Source: Bimuria novae-zelandiae CBS 107.79 (taxonomy: Eukaryota; Ascomycota; Dothideomycetes; Pleosporales; Didymosphaeriaceae). Taken from it: a stretch of DNA of 64,000 nucleotides. The stretch covers positions 681,030-745,029 of the forward strand of contig ML976658.1 in NCBI GenBank assembly GCA_010015655.1, written 5' to 3'. Shown here piece after piece: positions 12,211 to 22,393 of the stretch (the first letter of the stretch is position 1; every line of letters starts with the position of its first letter). The translations under genes were made by a program, and so were the position numbers. The notes below the pieces were generated by a model. That model did not search any database, was not told the origin of the DNA, and was given only the letters and a program-made list of their open reading frames with translations.

Positions 12211-13146
12211 CTTTAACTACTTTATAGTATAATAGTAGGACCTAGTTTAACCACTATAGCTCTAGCACCTAAGGAAAAGACCCTAAGAAAGATAGTTATT
12301 AAATAAGCAGCTTAGATAGCCTAGCTACAGGAAATTATTAACTAAATAAGCAAGAAGATAAGCTAATAGGAAGATATAAAATATTAGCTAAAAGTCCTAA
12401 AGCCTAAACCCTATTCTAAGAAAAGTTACCCAGGAACGTTCCTAATTTAGATAGAACTATTTATCCGCTATAACCTAGGGAGGTTTAACATAGAATAAGA
12501 TAAGATTCTAGTTACCTGCATAAATATGCAAGATAAGGTAGCTATATAGGCTAGACTAATAATTAATAACTTTCTTAAGAATAGTAAAGTAGAGGATTAT
12601 AATTTAGACGCCACTAAGGACGCGTTTAAAGACTAGGAGTCCTTTTATAAGACTATAAAAGGAATATTTAGCACTATTAATAAGAGATATTAAGCTAAAA
12701 TACGCCTCTAACGCCTACGTTAGGAGAAATTAGTAGTACTCTATACACTAGAGTTTAAATAGATCGTGGCAGAACTTAATAGATAGGGGGAAGCCCTACT
12801 TATAATTACCTACTATAATAGACTAAAAGAATTAGTTAAAGACAAATTAGTCTACTAAGGAAAAGCAGACAACCTAGAAGAACTTATTAATAATATAATT
12901 AAAGTAGATAATCGCCTATATAAACGCAAGCTAGAAAAATAGTATAGTACTAGGCTACTTACTAGAAAAGAGAATTAATTTAGGCCCGCAGGGAGAGACC
13001 AGGACGGAGATGTTATTATAACTAATAAAGCCTAATAGTACAAAAAGAAAAATGGCAAGGGAAAACAGCCGTACAGACTAAAGAAGAGTTACTAGGGCAA
13101 GAATAGCATTTCGCAGGAAGAGCGAGAACGGAGGTTTAAAGATAAA

Positions 13147-13280
13147 TGTTACGGTATAATTCCATCAGCTTCGATTCTATCAGGTTCCATGCCTAGACTC
13201 TTGGCAGGATCCAACGTCTATATATATGTAGGATATCTCTACGATAGAGAAATCAACGCAGCCGTCTTCCCTTCCTCACA
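13147..13280 (+). mobile_element. S1: 134-bp solo LTR in the G1 gag zinc knuckle
   Basis: Starts TGTTACGGTA, ends CCTCACA, and is flanked by ATAAA at 13142-13146 and 13281-13285. It carries a TATATATA stretch at about 13200 and AATAAA across its right border. It is not RIPed, unlike most of the gypsy around it. Removing it restores the gypsy CCHC reading. Orientation is inferred from TATA placement. Confidence 0.85.
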
Positions 13281-16200
13281 ATAAAGCCTACCTCTAATAT
13301 AGTAAATAAGGCCACTTCGCTAAAGACTGCGAAAGGCAGGAGACTAAGGTTAATATAACTAAACTCCTACAGGTGGCCATGGCCACTCTTACGCCGGTAG
13401 AAGCCGACGAGGTGGATCTCACACAAGAGATCCCGGAGCCAATAGAGGAAGAGGAGGAGAGGGAAACCCTCCCTGAGTACCAGATCTTCTAAAGACTGGC
13501 CGACGACACCTGCTGGATATGCAGCAGTACGCTACATCAATCGTCTTAGTGTGAGGCAAAGGTGATCGTCCAAGGGGCACACGCATGGGACGCCTATTGG
13601 CTTACTAAGAAGCTACAAGGGCCCCCAAAGCACTTCCTACGCCAAGTTACGGTACTAGAACGACATGAATACGCCAAATAGTGGCAATGCACACGGAAAG
13701 GGTGCTAATAGTATTCTAAGGCTTAGGTTAAGGCCTCTTACTTCCTAGGAGGCTTAGAATACTATAGGCTAAAGAAGAACTAGTATAGCGTGCCTAATAA
13801 CTGCTATAAGCACTTTTTAGTCTATTAGGCTAAGCATTATAAATAGAATAGCTAGCACTAATATTTTAATATTACCTATAAGCTACACAGGTAGTAGAAG
13901 TTTAAAACAGGTTAGTTCTCTTAGGGCCTAGATCCCTATAACATTAGTATAATAATAGGGAATACGCAGCCAGGAAGAGACGTAAACTACTTATTAATTA
14001 AATAAAAATAATATAACCTATAGTACTTCGCACACCTAAGCCTATAAAAAGAGGTAGCTTCTTTAGATAATTACCTAGGGCATAATGTATTAGCCTAGAA
14101 TAAATGCTTTACTCTAAATTACCCGCAACACGGGAATTAAGGAGTATAAAATTTAATAGGATTAGAGAGACTTACGCCCTATATTAATAATAATATAAGT
14201 AGCACAGGATTAAGGAAGTCTTAAAGCTAGCCTAACTTAAAGGTTAGATCTATAAGGTAGAAGCCTTATGGAGGGTTTAGAACAAGTTAGAAGACTTAAA
14301 AAACTAGATTATTATTAGGTAATAAGCCACACTAGTAATAGTGCAATTATTATAGCTTATTAAGTATATACTTACTAAGTCGAGAAACGCTTAATTAAGA
14401 ACATTATAGTACATAGGCATTATGTTATAGCACTTATTAACCTAGGAGTAAACGCGTGTCTAATAGCCCCCTAAGTAGTTAAAAAATATAATATGCTATA
14501 TCGTAATAAGAGAACACCACTATAGATAAGACTTATAAATAGGACCTAATTATAAGGATATAGTAATAGTTGGCTACGCCTTAAAACGGCGCTAGTACAA
14601 GTTAACATAGAAGGCCTAGAGAGCTAACACGTCTTTACTATCGTAGAAATAGGAGACATTAAAGCTATCGTTAAATATAAATAGCTAGAATAACATAATC
14701 TATAGATAGACTAGGTTAAACGAACGATCCTTCCCCAAGACCTACTAGCAAGGGCTTAGGCAAGCCCTGGCGGGAGGGAAACTCCCCAACCTTAGGCGAG
14801 AAAAAGGAGTTAACTATCTAGGATATAAGAAATATTAGTATGTAAGATAGACAGGATCTTAAAGTAATACCTAGGGCGGGTGCACTATATATAGGTCTAG
14901 GAGACTAAGATAGTCCTAAATAACCCTAGTCTACCAAAAGAATATAAGGAATTCGTAGACCTATTTAAGGAATACGACGAGACTGTCCTACCTAAACACA
15001 AGAAGTAGGATTATAAGATACTACTAGTAGAGGGAGCTAAATTATAGCTAGAGCGCCTAAGGCCCCTTATATATAAATAAGAAAAAGAGTTAAAGGAGCT
15101 TATCTAGAAGAACCTGCGCTTTAGGAAATAGCAGCCTAGTTAGAGCCTTATAGCCTTCCCTATACTCTTTATTTGCAAGAAGGATGGCAGGCTACGACTT
15201 TATGTAGATTATAGATAGCTAAACGCCGTAACGATTAAGAATCGCTACCTGTTACTACTAATAAAGGAGCTTATAGATAGACTCCGAGGAGCTAAATACT
15301 TCACGAAATTTAATATTTAGGATAGATTCTATAGGATTCGAATTATAAAAAGATATAAGTAGAAAATAGCTTTTTGCACGCGATACGGCCTTTTTAAGTA
15401 TATAATTATACCTATAGGGCTAACTAACGCACTAGTAACCTTCTAAAAGTTAATAAATTAAGTACTATATAAATACTTAGACGTATTTTGCATGGCGTAT
15501 CTTGACGACATCCTAATATATTTACATAGGACCCTGGAAGAACACAAGAAATACGTATAAAAAGTACTATAGAAGTTATAGGAGCATTAACTGCTCTTAC
15601 ACCCTAAGAAATACAAGTTCTATGTCACGGAAACGGAATATCTGGGATTTGTAATATCCCGGGAAGGTGTTAAAATAGACCCGAAGAAAATCGCGATAAT
15701 AGAAGAATAGTTACTACTAGAATTAGTAAAGGATATCTAATTCTTTTTAAGCTTTACTAACTTCTATCGCAAATTTATTAGGAACTACTTAAAGGTCACC
15801 GCTGTACTAATAGAACTTATAAAAATAAGAAAATAGCGACCTCTATAGGAAGTAAAGAAGGCAGCTTTTAAATAACTAAAGCGCCTATTCCTAACGGCAC
15901 CCCTACTATAGATATACGACCTAGAGCGACGATATCGCATCTACATAGACGCATTAGATTATGCGCTAGGGGCCGTTCTATTATAAGAATGTAATAATAG
16001 TAAGTAGAGACCTATCTTCTACCACGCACGTAAACTCTTAGGGGTAGAGCTTAACTACGAAATTTATAATAAGGAACTACTAGCCATTATTAACTATTTT
16101 AAGTAATAAGAAGCGTAGCTTAAGGGAGCTAAATATTAAATAAAGGTATTCTTTAATTACCTTAATCTAACACGCTTTACAACGACTAAGAAGCTTAATT

Positions 16201-16543
16201 AGTAATAGGCTAGATAGTCTAAATAGATAGTAGAATTCAATTTCTGCATCACGCATCTGCTAGGAAACATAAACGCTATAGTAAATGCACTTAGTAGATA
16301 ATTAGACCTCGTGGAAGAAGATAATAGAGGTAACTATGTTATAATCCTAACCTACGCGAAGGACAGAACCCTTCGCTATAATAAGATATAGCTTGCGCTA
16401 GCACTAGAAGTACGGCGCGCGGATCTCACCTATCACGGGCTAGCCATAGATAGGATACAGGATTATAATAGGCTTATAGACAAGGATTGCCAAGCGTATA
16501 ATCTCTACTAAGCTACGAAATTAACGGCACGGGACTATTAAAA

Positions 16544-16968
16544 TGTTAAGATCCGATCTTATAGACACTTGGCTAGGCTCCAGGGCGCCTATGGTCTACA
16601 GGTGACCAATGAAGGCGCAGTACCAGGAGGTCACGTGACTGCTCGACGTGCTCGACTCGAGCAAGTCGAGCGGACGCAGGAGCCAAGACATCTGCTCGCT
16701 ATGCTCGCTTCGAGCATGTCGAGCAGGAGAAGTATATAGGAACGCAAGAAGGAGTCTCTTCTACTTGTGTTTAACCTGTTTATTAATCTATCGTTTGGAT
16801 CTGAATAAGCAACCTTGTTAATTTGATTGTGTTATACCTACCTTTAATACCAACGCCCCAGTGACAAGCGCAAGCTATCACTACGACCCTCTCCCGTCCT
16901 ACCAGTATTCCTGCCCGAGAACCAACCTTAGCCCCTTAGGGACCAGCTACCCCTTTGGGATCTTAACA
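16544..16968 (+). mobile_element. S2: 425-bp solo LTR between G1 RNase H and integrase
   Basis: Ends are 10-bp inverted repeats (TGTTAAGATC / GATCTTAACA), flanked by TAAAA at 16539-16543 and 16969-16973. Two imperfect palindromes rich in CTCGA/GAGCA (16641-16671 and 16692-16726) lie just upstream of a TATATA at about 16732, and a CACGTG at about 16632 precedes them. Un-RIPed. The layout fits a U3 region with core promoter. Confidence 0.85.
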
Positions 16969-17860
16969 TAAAACTATATCTAGATTAGCAAGCAGATGGC
17001 TCCGCTAATAATTAAAAAGCTATACAAAGATAAGGATTAGGGACACCTAAAGATTACTAAAATAACGCGTTAAATCGCGAACGAATATACTATCCCTAGG
17101 CTACGCTAGGCAGTATAGAAGATTTTAGGCAATTATTTAGCCTGTTATAAGAATAAGACTAAGAGATATAAGCCCTACGGCCTTTTATAGCTACTATAGC
17201 CATCCCTAAGACTATAGTTAAGCGTGACTATGGACTTTATTGTAAAGCTATTGGCATTACTAGCACTAAGGAATAAGAATTCCTATAATTTAATTTTAGT
17301 TATAATCTATTAACTTACTAAGGAGTCGAGGTTTGTACTAATTAAGGAAGCTATATTAGCAAAAAAACTAGCCTACGTGGTAAAATAAGAACTAATATTA
17401 TAGGTTAGACAACCTAACGAGTTTATCACAGACAGGGCTAAGATATTTATATTATTATACTAGACCACGTTTACAGCTAAATTAGAAATTAAGTATAAGC
17501 TTACGACGAGCTTCTATTCTAAAATAGATAGCTAAACTAAGTAAATAAACTAAACGTTAGAATAATTTCTCTAGATATATATAAATAAGCTTTAAGATAA
17601 CTAGGTCGAGCTATTGCTAATAGCCTAGCTAGCATATAATAGCGCAAGATCGGCAACTACGGGGTACTCGCCATATTACGCCAACCATGGATGTGAGCTA
17701 ACGACTTACTAGGATCTATTAGACATCTAAAGCATTACGAAGGACGCAGCTAATAAAGCTAAACTTATATAAAACCTATATAAAATACTACACGAGAATA
17801 TCGCGTGGCGTAATAAATAAATAGCGCGATAGGTAAATAAGAAAAGGATTATAGGACTAA

Positions 17861-17989
17861 TGTCACAGTGGATAAGGGCCTAGTTTCAGCCCTGTTTCAG
17901 GACCCCTGCCTACCCCTGTGTCTAGTACTATATAGGCCCCTCCGGGACCCCCAATAAACCTCAGTAGACTCCTCCATTCCTCCCTTACA
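17861..17989 (+). mobile_element. S3: 129-bp solo LTR in the G1 integrase/chromodomain region
   Basis: Starts TGTCACAGTG, ends CCCTTACA, flanked by ACTAA at 17856-17860 and 17990-17994. Contains CTATATAGG and, downstream, AATAAA: a compact U3-R-U5 layout. Un-RIPed inside RIPed DNA. Confidence 0.85.
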
Positions 17990-18480
17990 ACTAACTTTTA
18001 AGAAGGGGGATAGAGTCTTCCTTTCGTAAAAAATTTTTAAGATAATAAGATCTAGTAAAAAACTAGATAACTTTAAAAAAGGACTATTTAAGATTTAAGA
18101 AGTTAGAGAACTAGTAAATTTTAAACTATAGTTACCTATAGATATACGCATACACCTAGTTTTCTATAAATTTTTATTAGAACTAGCACTGCTAGACGCT
18201 GAACTAAAAACCTAGCTTAAACTTAAAGATAAGGAGTATAAGGTCGAAGCTATTAGGGACCTACGAAAGATTAATTATTAGTATAAGTATCTAGTAAAAT
18301 AGGAAAGATGGCTAGAGAGCCATAATACATAGGAACTAGTACAAAACCTCACGAACTACAGGACGGCGCTAGAGAGGTTCTACGAGAAACACCTAGGGGC
18401 GTCGCGACTAGGTTAGTAAGGAACTTAAAGAAGTTAAAGAATGCGGAGGGATTAAAAGAAATAAATAAGTTAGCTTATAA

Positions 18481-18928
18481 CTAGCCTAAGTTAGCCCTTA
18501 GAGGTATAGGTGGCGATAGTCTATAAGTACTAGCTATACCCTTTAGGTCCTTCTTCTACTTTTTTAGAAGCTCTATTGCGTTAGTAACTTATAAATCGTG
18601 CTAAGCAAACTTATGCTCTTTTTCTTCTATCTTTACTAATTTATATTCTAGGCGAGCAGCTAGCTCCTTTACACGAAAAAGCTTAAGGCGCTTTTTACGC
18701 TTCTCCTTTTAAACGCGCTCCTAATCCTTCTTAGGAATCTATAAACTATACTTAGTATAGGCCACGAGATAGCCTGCACACTACCTAAAGGTAGCGTTAA
18801 TAAAGTATTATAGCTTCTTCTTCTAATAACGCTTATAACTAGACGCTATCTCTAGACTTTAAGATTCTACCTTTTACGCACGGGCACGACGAGTCGTAAG
18901 GGACGAACGGGGGGCTTTTGGCATAGTT
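18481..18928 (-). pseudogene. antisense accessory ORF relic in G1, between chromodomain and 3' LTR
   Basis: From an ATG at 18928 the minus strand stays in one frame for about 148 codons (MPKAPRSSLTTRRARA...) to a TAG at 18481. All stops inside it are TAA or TAG that RIP would make from CAA or CAG. The residues are not random: a basic N-terminus, then Lys/Glu-rich helical stretches (KEKRKKRLKLFRVKELAARL) and a tail ending STYRLSPPIPLRANLG. It is antisense to gag-pol and not part of the polyprotein. I do not recognise the family. A DNA- or RNA-binding coiled-coil protein would fit the composition, but that is a guess. Confidence 0.5.
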
Positions 18929-19072
18929 AGTAAGGCGAGGAATCAAGAAAAGGCTGTGGCCTGCCTCAGAACGCGGGGGTACGCACTTTTATAGCAAGTG
19001 GCACTTACGCGCTAACGGCACAATAATACAGCAAGTAAGGTGTTAGGACAACACCTGTAAGAAGGGGAATAG

Positions 19073-19528
19073 TGTTACGACCACAGGAACTAGAAGAAGA
19101 AGGGAGCTAGGTAATTACGCTAAGGAAGTAATTATTAATAGGATAGTAAAAATAATAAAATATAAAAAGGCGCGAGGTAGCTTATATTAGTAGTCACGTA
19201 ATAAAGTCCCGCATAAAGGGAAGTCCCATGGGACTACTAGAGTCCCTAGGACTACGGAGTCTTGGCAGGACTACGAGGAGAAAACAGACTAGTATATAGT
19301 ATAATAATTCTCCTATTATTATTCCTCTCCTTGTAGTTAACTTACATATTTTCTGTGCGAATACGTTCTCCTATACAGACTAATAGTTATCTTACTTTAT
19401 TATAAGATTAAATTATTAAGCCTCGCGCTAAGTGTCGCATTAACTTATACTACTAAATAATTTATAAAGCACCACGATACCTTACCGCCCTAACCCAGAT
19501 CGGACTAAGGTGTGAGCGCCTTATAACA
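19073..19528 (+). repeat. G1 3' LTR (uninterrupted)
   Basis: 456 bp from TGTTACGACC to CCTTATAACA, with target duplication ATGTA just outside. More RIPed than the outer part of the 5' LTR. Confidence 0.92.
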
Positions 19529-20072
19529 ATGTAGAGCAAATAGCTAGCATCGATAGAAGCCTACAAAGTGCAACCGCCTTTAGTACGCGCTCTAAGGAGA
19601 AGCATCTTATAAGCTTCATAATAAGCCTATAAGTAAGAAGATTAGTAAAAAGTATTATTAACTAAGCTTAAATATAAAGGGTAGGTAGTAGACCCTCCTT
19701 TAGTCTTTTTAAGGAATATTAAAGTATAAATTATAGTAAGCTTATAGGCAAGTAAGCCTTTACTAGCTAAACGCTATAATTCTATAGTTACTTATTTTTA
19801 TTTATTTATTTACGCAGGTACTCGCACGGGTCACGTTATAAGTAAATAGTTACCCTTAAATATTTATTAAAGCTTTATAGTAGAAGTACGCTGCTCCTTT
19901 TCTTCTTTACCTTTCTCTTAAAACTATATATAAACTAGCTACTTAAACTAATTACCTAGCGAGCTAGGGATCTAAGCTAGACACTTTTTAAGCTTTACGC
20001 GTAAGTTTACTACTTTTTATACTTTAAGTTATTATTTAGCTTATTTTACTACGCTCTATAAGCTAAAGGGTA

Positions 20073-20242
20073 TATTATAAAAGGTACTTTACTAAAGCTT
20101 TTTACGCTAGCTAAAGTTAAGCTAAGTAGCTAAGTAGCTAAGCACGCGATCCCTTAAACTTATAAATAATTAGTTATTATAGAGCTTCCTCTCCTTAATA
20201 GACTTTGTTTTTAAGCTCCCTGATCGTTGTGACTATGCGCCA
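20073..20242. repeat. right direct terminal repeat of element O
   Basis: Same length and direction as 4591-4760, with differences that are all transitions. Its outer about 40 bp are un-RIPed while its inner part is strongly mutated. Confidence 0.7.
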
Positions 20243-20244
20243 TA

Positions 20245-20931
20245 GTAGTTCTTTCTGGAATCTTTACCAATTTATGGAAGTGTAATTCGCCCCAGGAACC
20301 AACCCTTGTAAAAGAATTATCTACGCGGTGATGATGCTTTAATTCCCATTTTAGGCGCCGGTGTACATTGCGACCGAAGTGCAAATCAGCCTGCTGAAAT
20401 CCGGAGACTTCATTCGCATGTAGAGAAGCTCCGACCGTATCATTCCAAACCTGTAAGAGCTGATGCACGTAGAACATCGTGTCCTTTCAGGTACTATAGG
20501 TATCGTCCAGCACAATGGTCCAATCACAACGAGCTAGATACACTAACCCGATAGAGTAACGCGGTAACACTTTAAGGAAGCTAGTCTCCTAGGTCGCTCA
20601 CTCCTACAAAATCGGCCCTATCACAGGATGATGGCAATTTTTCACGTCAAATTGATGCGATCTTCACTGACTGTTCATGTGCCGCCACTCAAATCCCGGA
20701 AGTATCCGTGCCGAGTCGGTTTACACTGCCGCATCATAAGAGATCCACGTTGACGATCTCTTTGGGTCTTTGTATGGCCGTCATCTCAACGTCATCAATT
20801 ACAATACCCATGCGCAGGAAAATGCAATATTTATGAGTATTTTCTGCAAGTAATTCATATTCAATCTCAAATCTTCAAAATTTGACAGCACAATACACCG
20901 CCCTCAACACGCGAATCAAAAGTTATACGAC
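20245..20931. other. intergenic region upstream of the PEBP gene
   Basis: Ordinary base composition begins right after element O. This should hold the promoter of the gene at 20932. An 88-codon minus-strand frame at 20211-20477 runs into the terminal repeat and shows no family signal, so I do not call it. Confidence 0.5.
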
Positions 20932-21789
20932 ATGTCCCAAGATAGAACACAGACTCTGCGCGAGCACAAGGTTATTCCTGATGTGCTGCCAGTGGAAACT
21001 GAATTATCTTACGACCTGAAGGTCAAGTTCCCTAGCGCAACGCTCGATGCGCCTGGCAAGGAACTTGGTCGGGAGGAGACACAGCCTCAGCCAAAACTCT
21101 ACTTAGACCCACAGCCACAAGAGAAGCACACGGATTATGTCCTCCTCTGTATCGACCCAGTAAGTACTAAGTGCGACATTGTGGTCAACGCTGTTGAGCG
21201 ATCCAATCCATACTTCCTGCGCTCCCATTCAACAGCACGTTCTCCACCTTCCATGTGCTGATAAAATCAGGACCTGATGGCAAACAATGACCAAAGCTTC
21301 GGTCAAGTTCGCCACTGGTTCTCGACGAATATCGCCGTGAAAGAGGACGGCGAGCTCGAAATCTACACCGCCCCTCAATTCGACATTGCACCATACGTCG
21401 GCCCTGCACTGCTACCAAATTACATCTCACCTCGTCCCCACCGGTACGTCTTTATTCTAGCTCGTCCATCATCGGGCGGCCAGATCTCCGTCTCCGCGGA
21501 GGACTTCCAAAAGCTGCAAGAGCCCTACGCAGCAGCATTCAAGGGCGCACAGAAGGAGGGCGTGCAGGACTTGAAGGACCGATGGGGATTTAATACGGAG
21601 AAGTTTTTAGAGATGAAAGAACTGAAGACTGAAGCTGCCACGTTCATGCTGGTTGGTGGAACGCTAAAGAGCGCGGCTGCAAATATGGCATTGTCTGGGC
21701 AGGCGATTGCTGATAAGGTAATTGACTTAATTCCGAAATGCTTTCATAACACGAGCTCTACTGACTGCGTTTAGGTGCTAGGTAGGTAG
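20932..21789 (+). CDS. phosphatidylethanolamine-binding protein (PEBP) family
   Basis: PEBP proteins bind phospholipid headgroups; fungal members include carboxypeptidase Y inhibitor-type proteins. Exons 20932-21159, 21271-21717 and 21775-21789 give 229 residues. Intron 1 (21160-21270) splits the conserved DPD-type motif (CIDP/DLMANND). Exon 2 has VRHWF, YVGPALLPNYISPRPH and HRYVFIL, the family's ligand-site segments. Intron 2 (21718-21774) is inferred: splicing gives the short C-terminus ADKVLGR, whereas reading through gives a different tail ending at 21774. There is no signal peptide, so it is probably cytosolic. The first DPD residues and the HRYVF segment make the family secure; the last exon is less sure. 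Confidence 0.88.
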
Positions 21790-22393
21790 ACAGTTTTATT
21801 GAGCGAATGAGACATGCTTTTGGTGAAGCTCGCGACATGTAAAATCAATTGCTTCCTGCGTAGGAGCTTCCACTTGATGTTTGCGAAATTTCGAGTCTTC
21901 GGACTCTTAATAAATATATACAGTTTCCACGCGTGCCTACTCTAAATAGAAAACAAAATTGCTATTGAAAACTTTAATTTATTTGCTGCAAAAGTAGGTG
22001 CGAGATCTAGATAAAGGGCGCTATTAAAGGTTAACTACTCATGCGTATCGCAGATTTCTGATCTAGAAGAAACATAATGGCCGTTTCCTGAAACCTATCA
22101 CAAGCCTGCAAAACTTTCCTCATCCTTCCACTAACGCGACCGGAGACATTCAAAGTAGACAGAACATCTCAAAACACCAGGTAGTATCCTTGCTCATGAG
22201 TGAGATCAGCTTACGATATGTGGCGACGTCGTGGTGAACAGCCATAGTCCAGAATCACAAAACAAACATTTCACATCTGAAATCGATGATAAGATCTCGC
22301 CAACAAGTCGGCAGTCATATAACGCTGACCTGATTCCAAACAATCATCAATCTAGCTCCTTTCTAAGGAATCGCGACTCGCTCCCAAAAGTCT
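21790..22393. other. convergent intergenic region
   Basis: 3' space between the PEBP gene and the minus-strand gene ending at 22394. A few short open frames lack coding character. No repeat or RIP is evident. Confidence 0.5.

Larger units (their letters stand above)
12250..18420 (+). pseudogene. G1 gag-pol relic
   Basis: Reading through RIP stops in the plus direction: a gag-like region lies at about 12430-13140 (a stretch like AELNR.GEALLIITYYNRL); then a CCHC knuckle, split by solo LTR S1 and resuming at 13286; then an acidic linker to about 13700. A protease-like region follows near 14420-14560. RT spans about 15120-15720 with YLDDIL at 15498-15515; RNase H is about 15900-16350. The integrase core is about 17200-17700 with VTMDFIVKLL and ITDRAKIF, and a chromodomain is about 18230-18400 with YKYLVK.ERWLESHNT.EL. 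Stops are TAA/TAG at CAA/CAG/TGG-like positions. S2 and S3 also interrupt it. It cannot encode protein. Confidence 0.85.
5669..19528 (+). mobile_element. G1: Ty3/gypsy chromovirus-type retrotransposon, RIPed, with nested insertions
   Basis: LTRs begin TGTTACGACC and end CCTTATAACA. The 5' LTR is split (5669-5978 plus 12067-12210, about 454 bp without the C1 insertion and its TSD copy) and the 3' LTR is 19073-19528 (456 bp). Target duplication ATGTA lies at 5664-5668 and 19529-19533. A purine-rich tract (AAGAAGGGGAATAG) sits right before the 3' LTR, giving plus orientation. Domain order gag, protease, RT, RNase H, integrase, chromodomain is that of Ty3/gypsy. The body is inactive through RIP stops. 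It contains copia C1 in its 5' LTR and three solo LTRs in its body. Confidence 0.93.
4591..20242. mobile_element. element O: small element with direct terminal repeats, split by the gypsy element
   Basis: Direct repeats at 4591-4760 and 20073-20242 are co-linear and about 170 bp each. As far as I compared them, they differ only by C/T and G/A transitions. They start TGTTGC and end CGCCA in the less mutated copy. The flank reads TAGT on both sides (4-bp duplication); if the repeats run 2 bp further, the flank is GTAGT on both sides. Without the inserted gypsy the element is about 1.8 kb, too short for an autonomous LTR retrotransposon, so it may be a non-autonomous LTR element. Internal DNA (4761-5668 and 19534-20072) is mostly RIPed. 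Class assignment is uncertain. Confidence 0.65.

Noticed and set aside
20211..20477. 88-codon minus-strand frame near the PEBP promoter
   Set aside because: It runs into the terminal repeat of element O and has no family signal.
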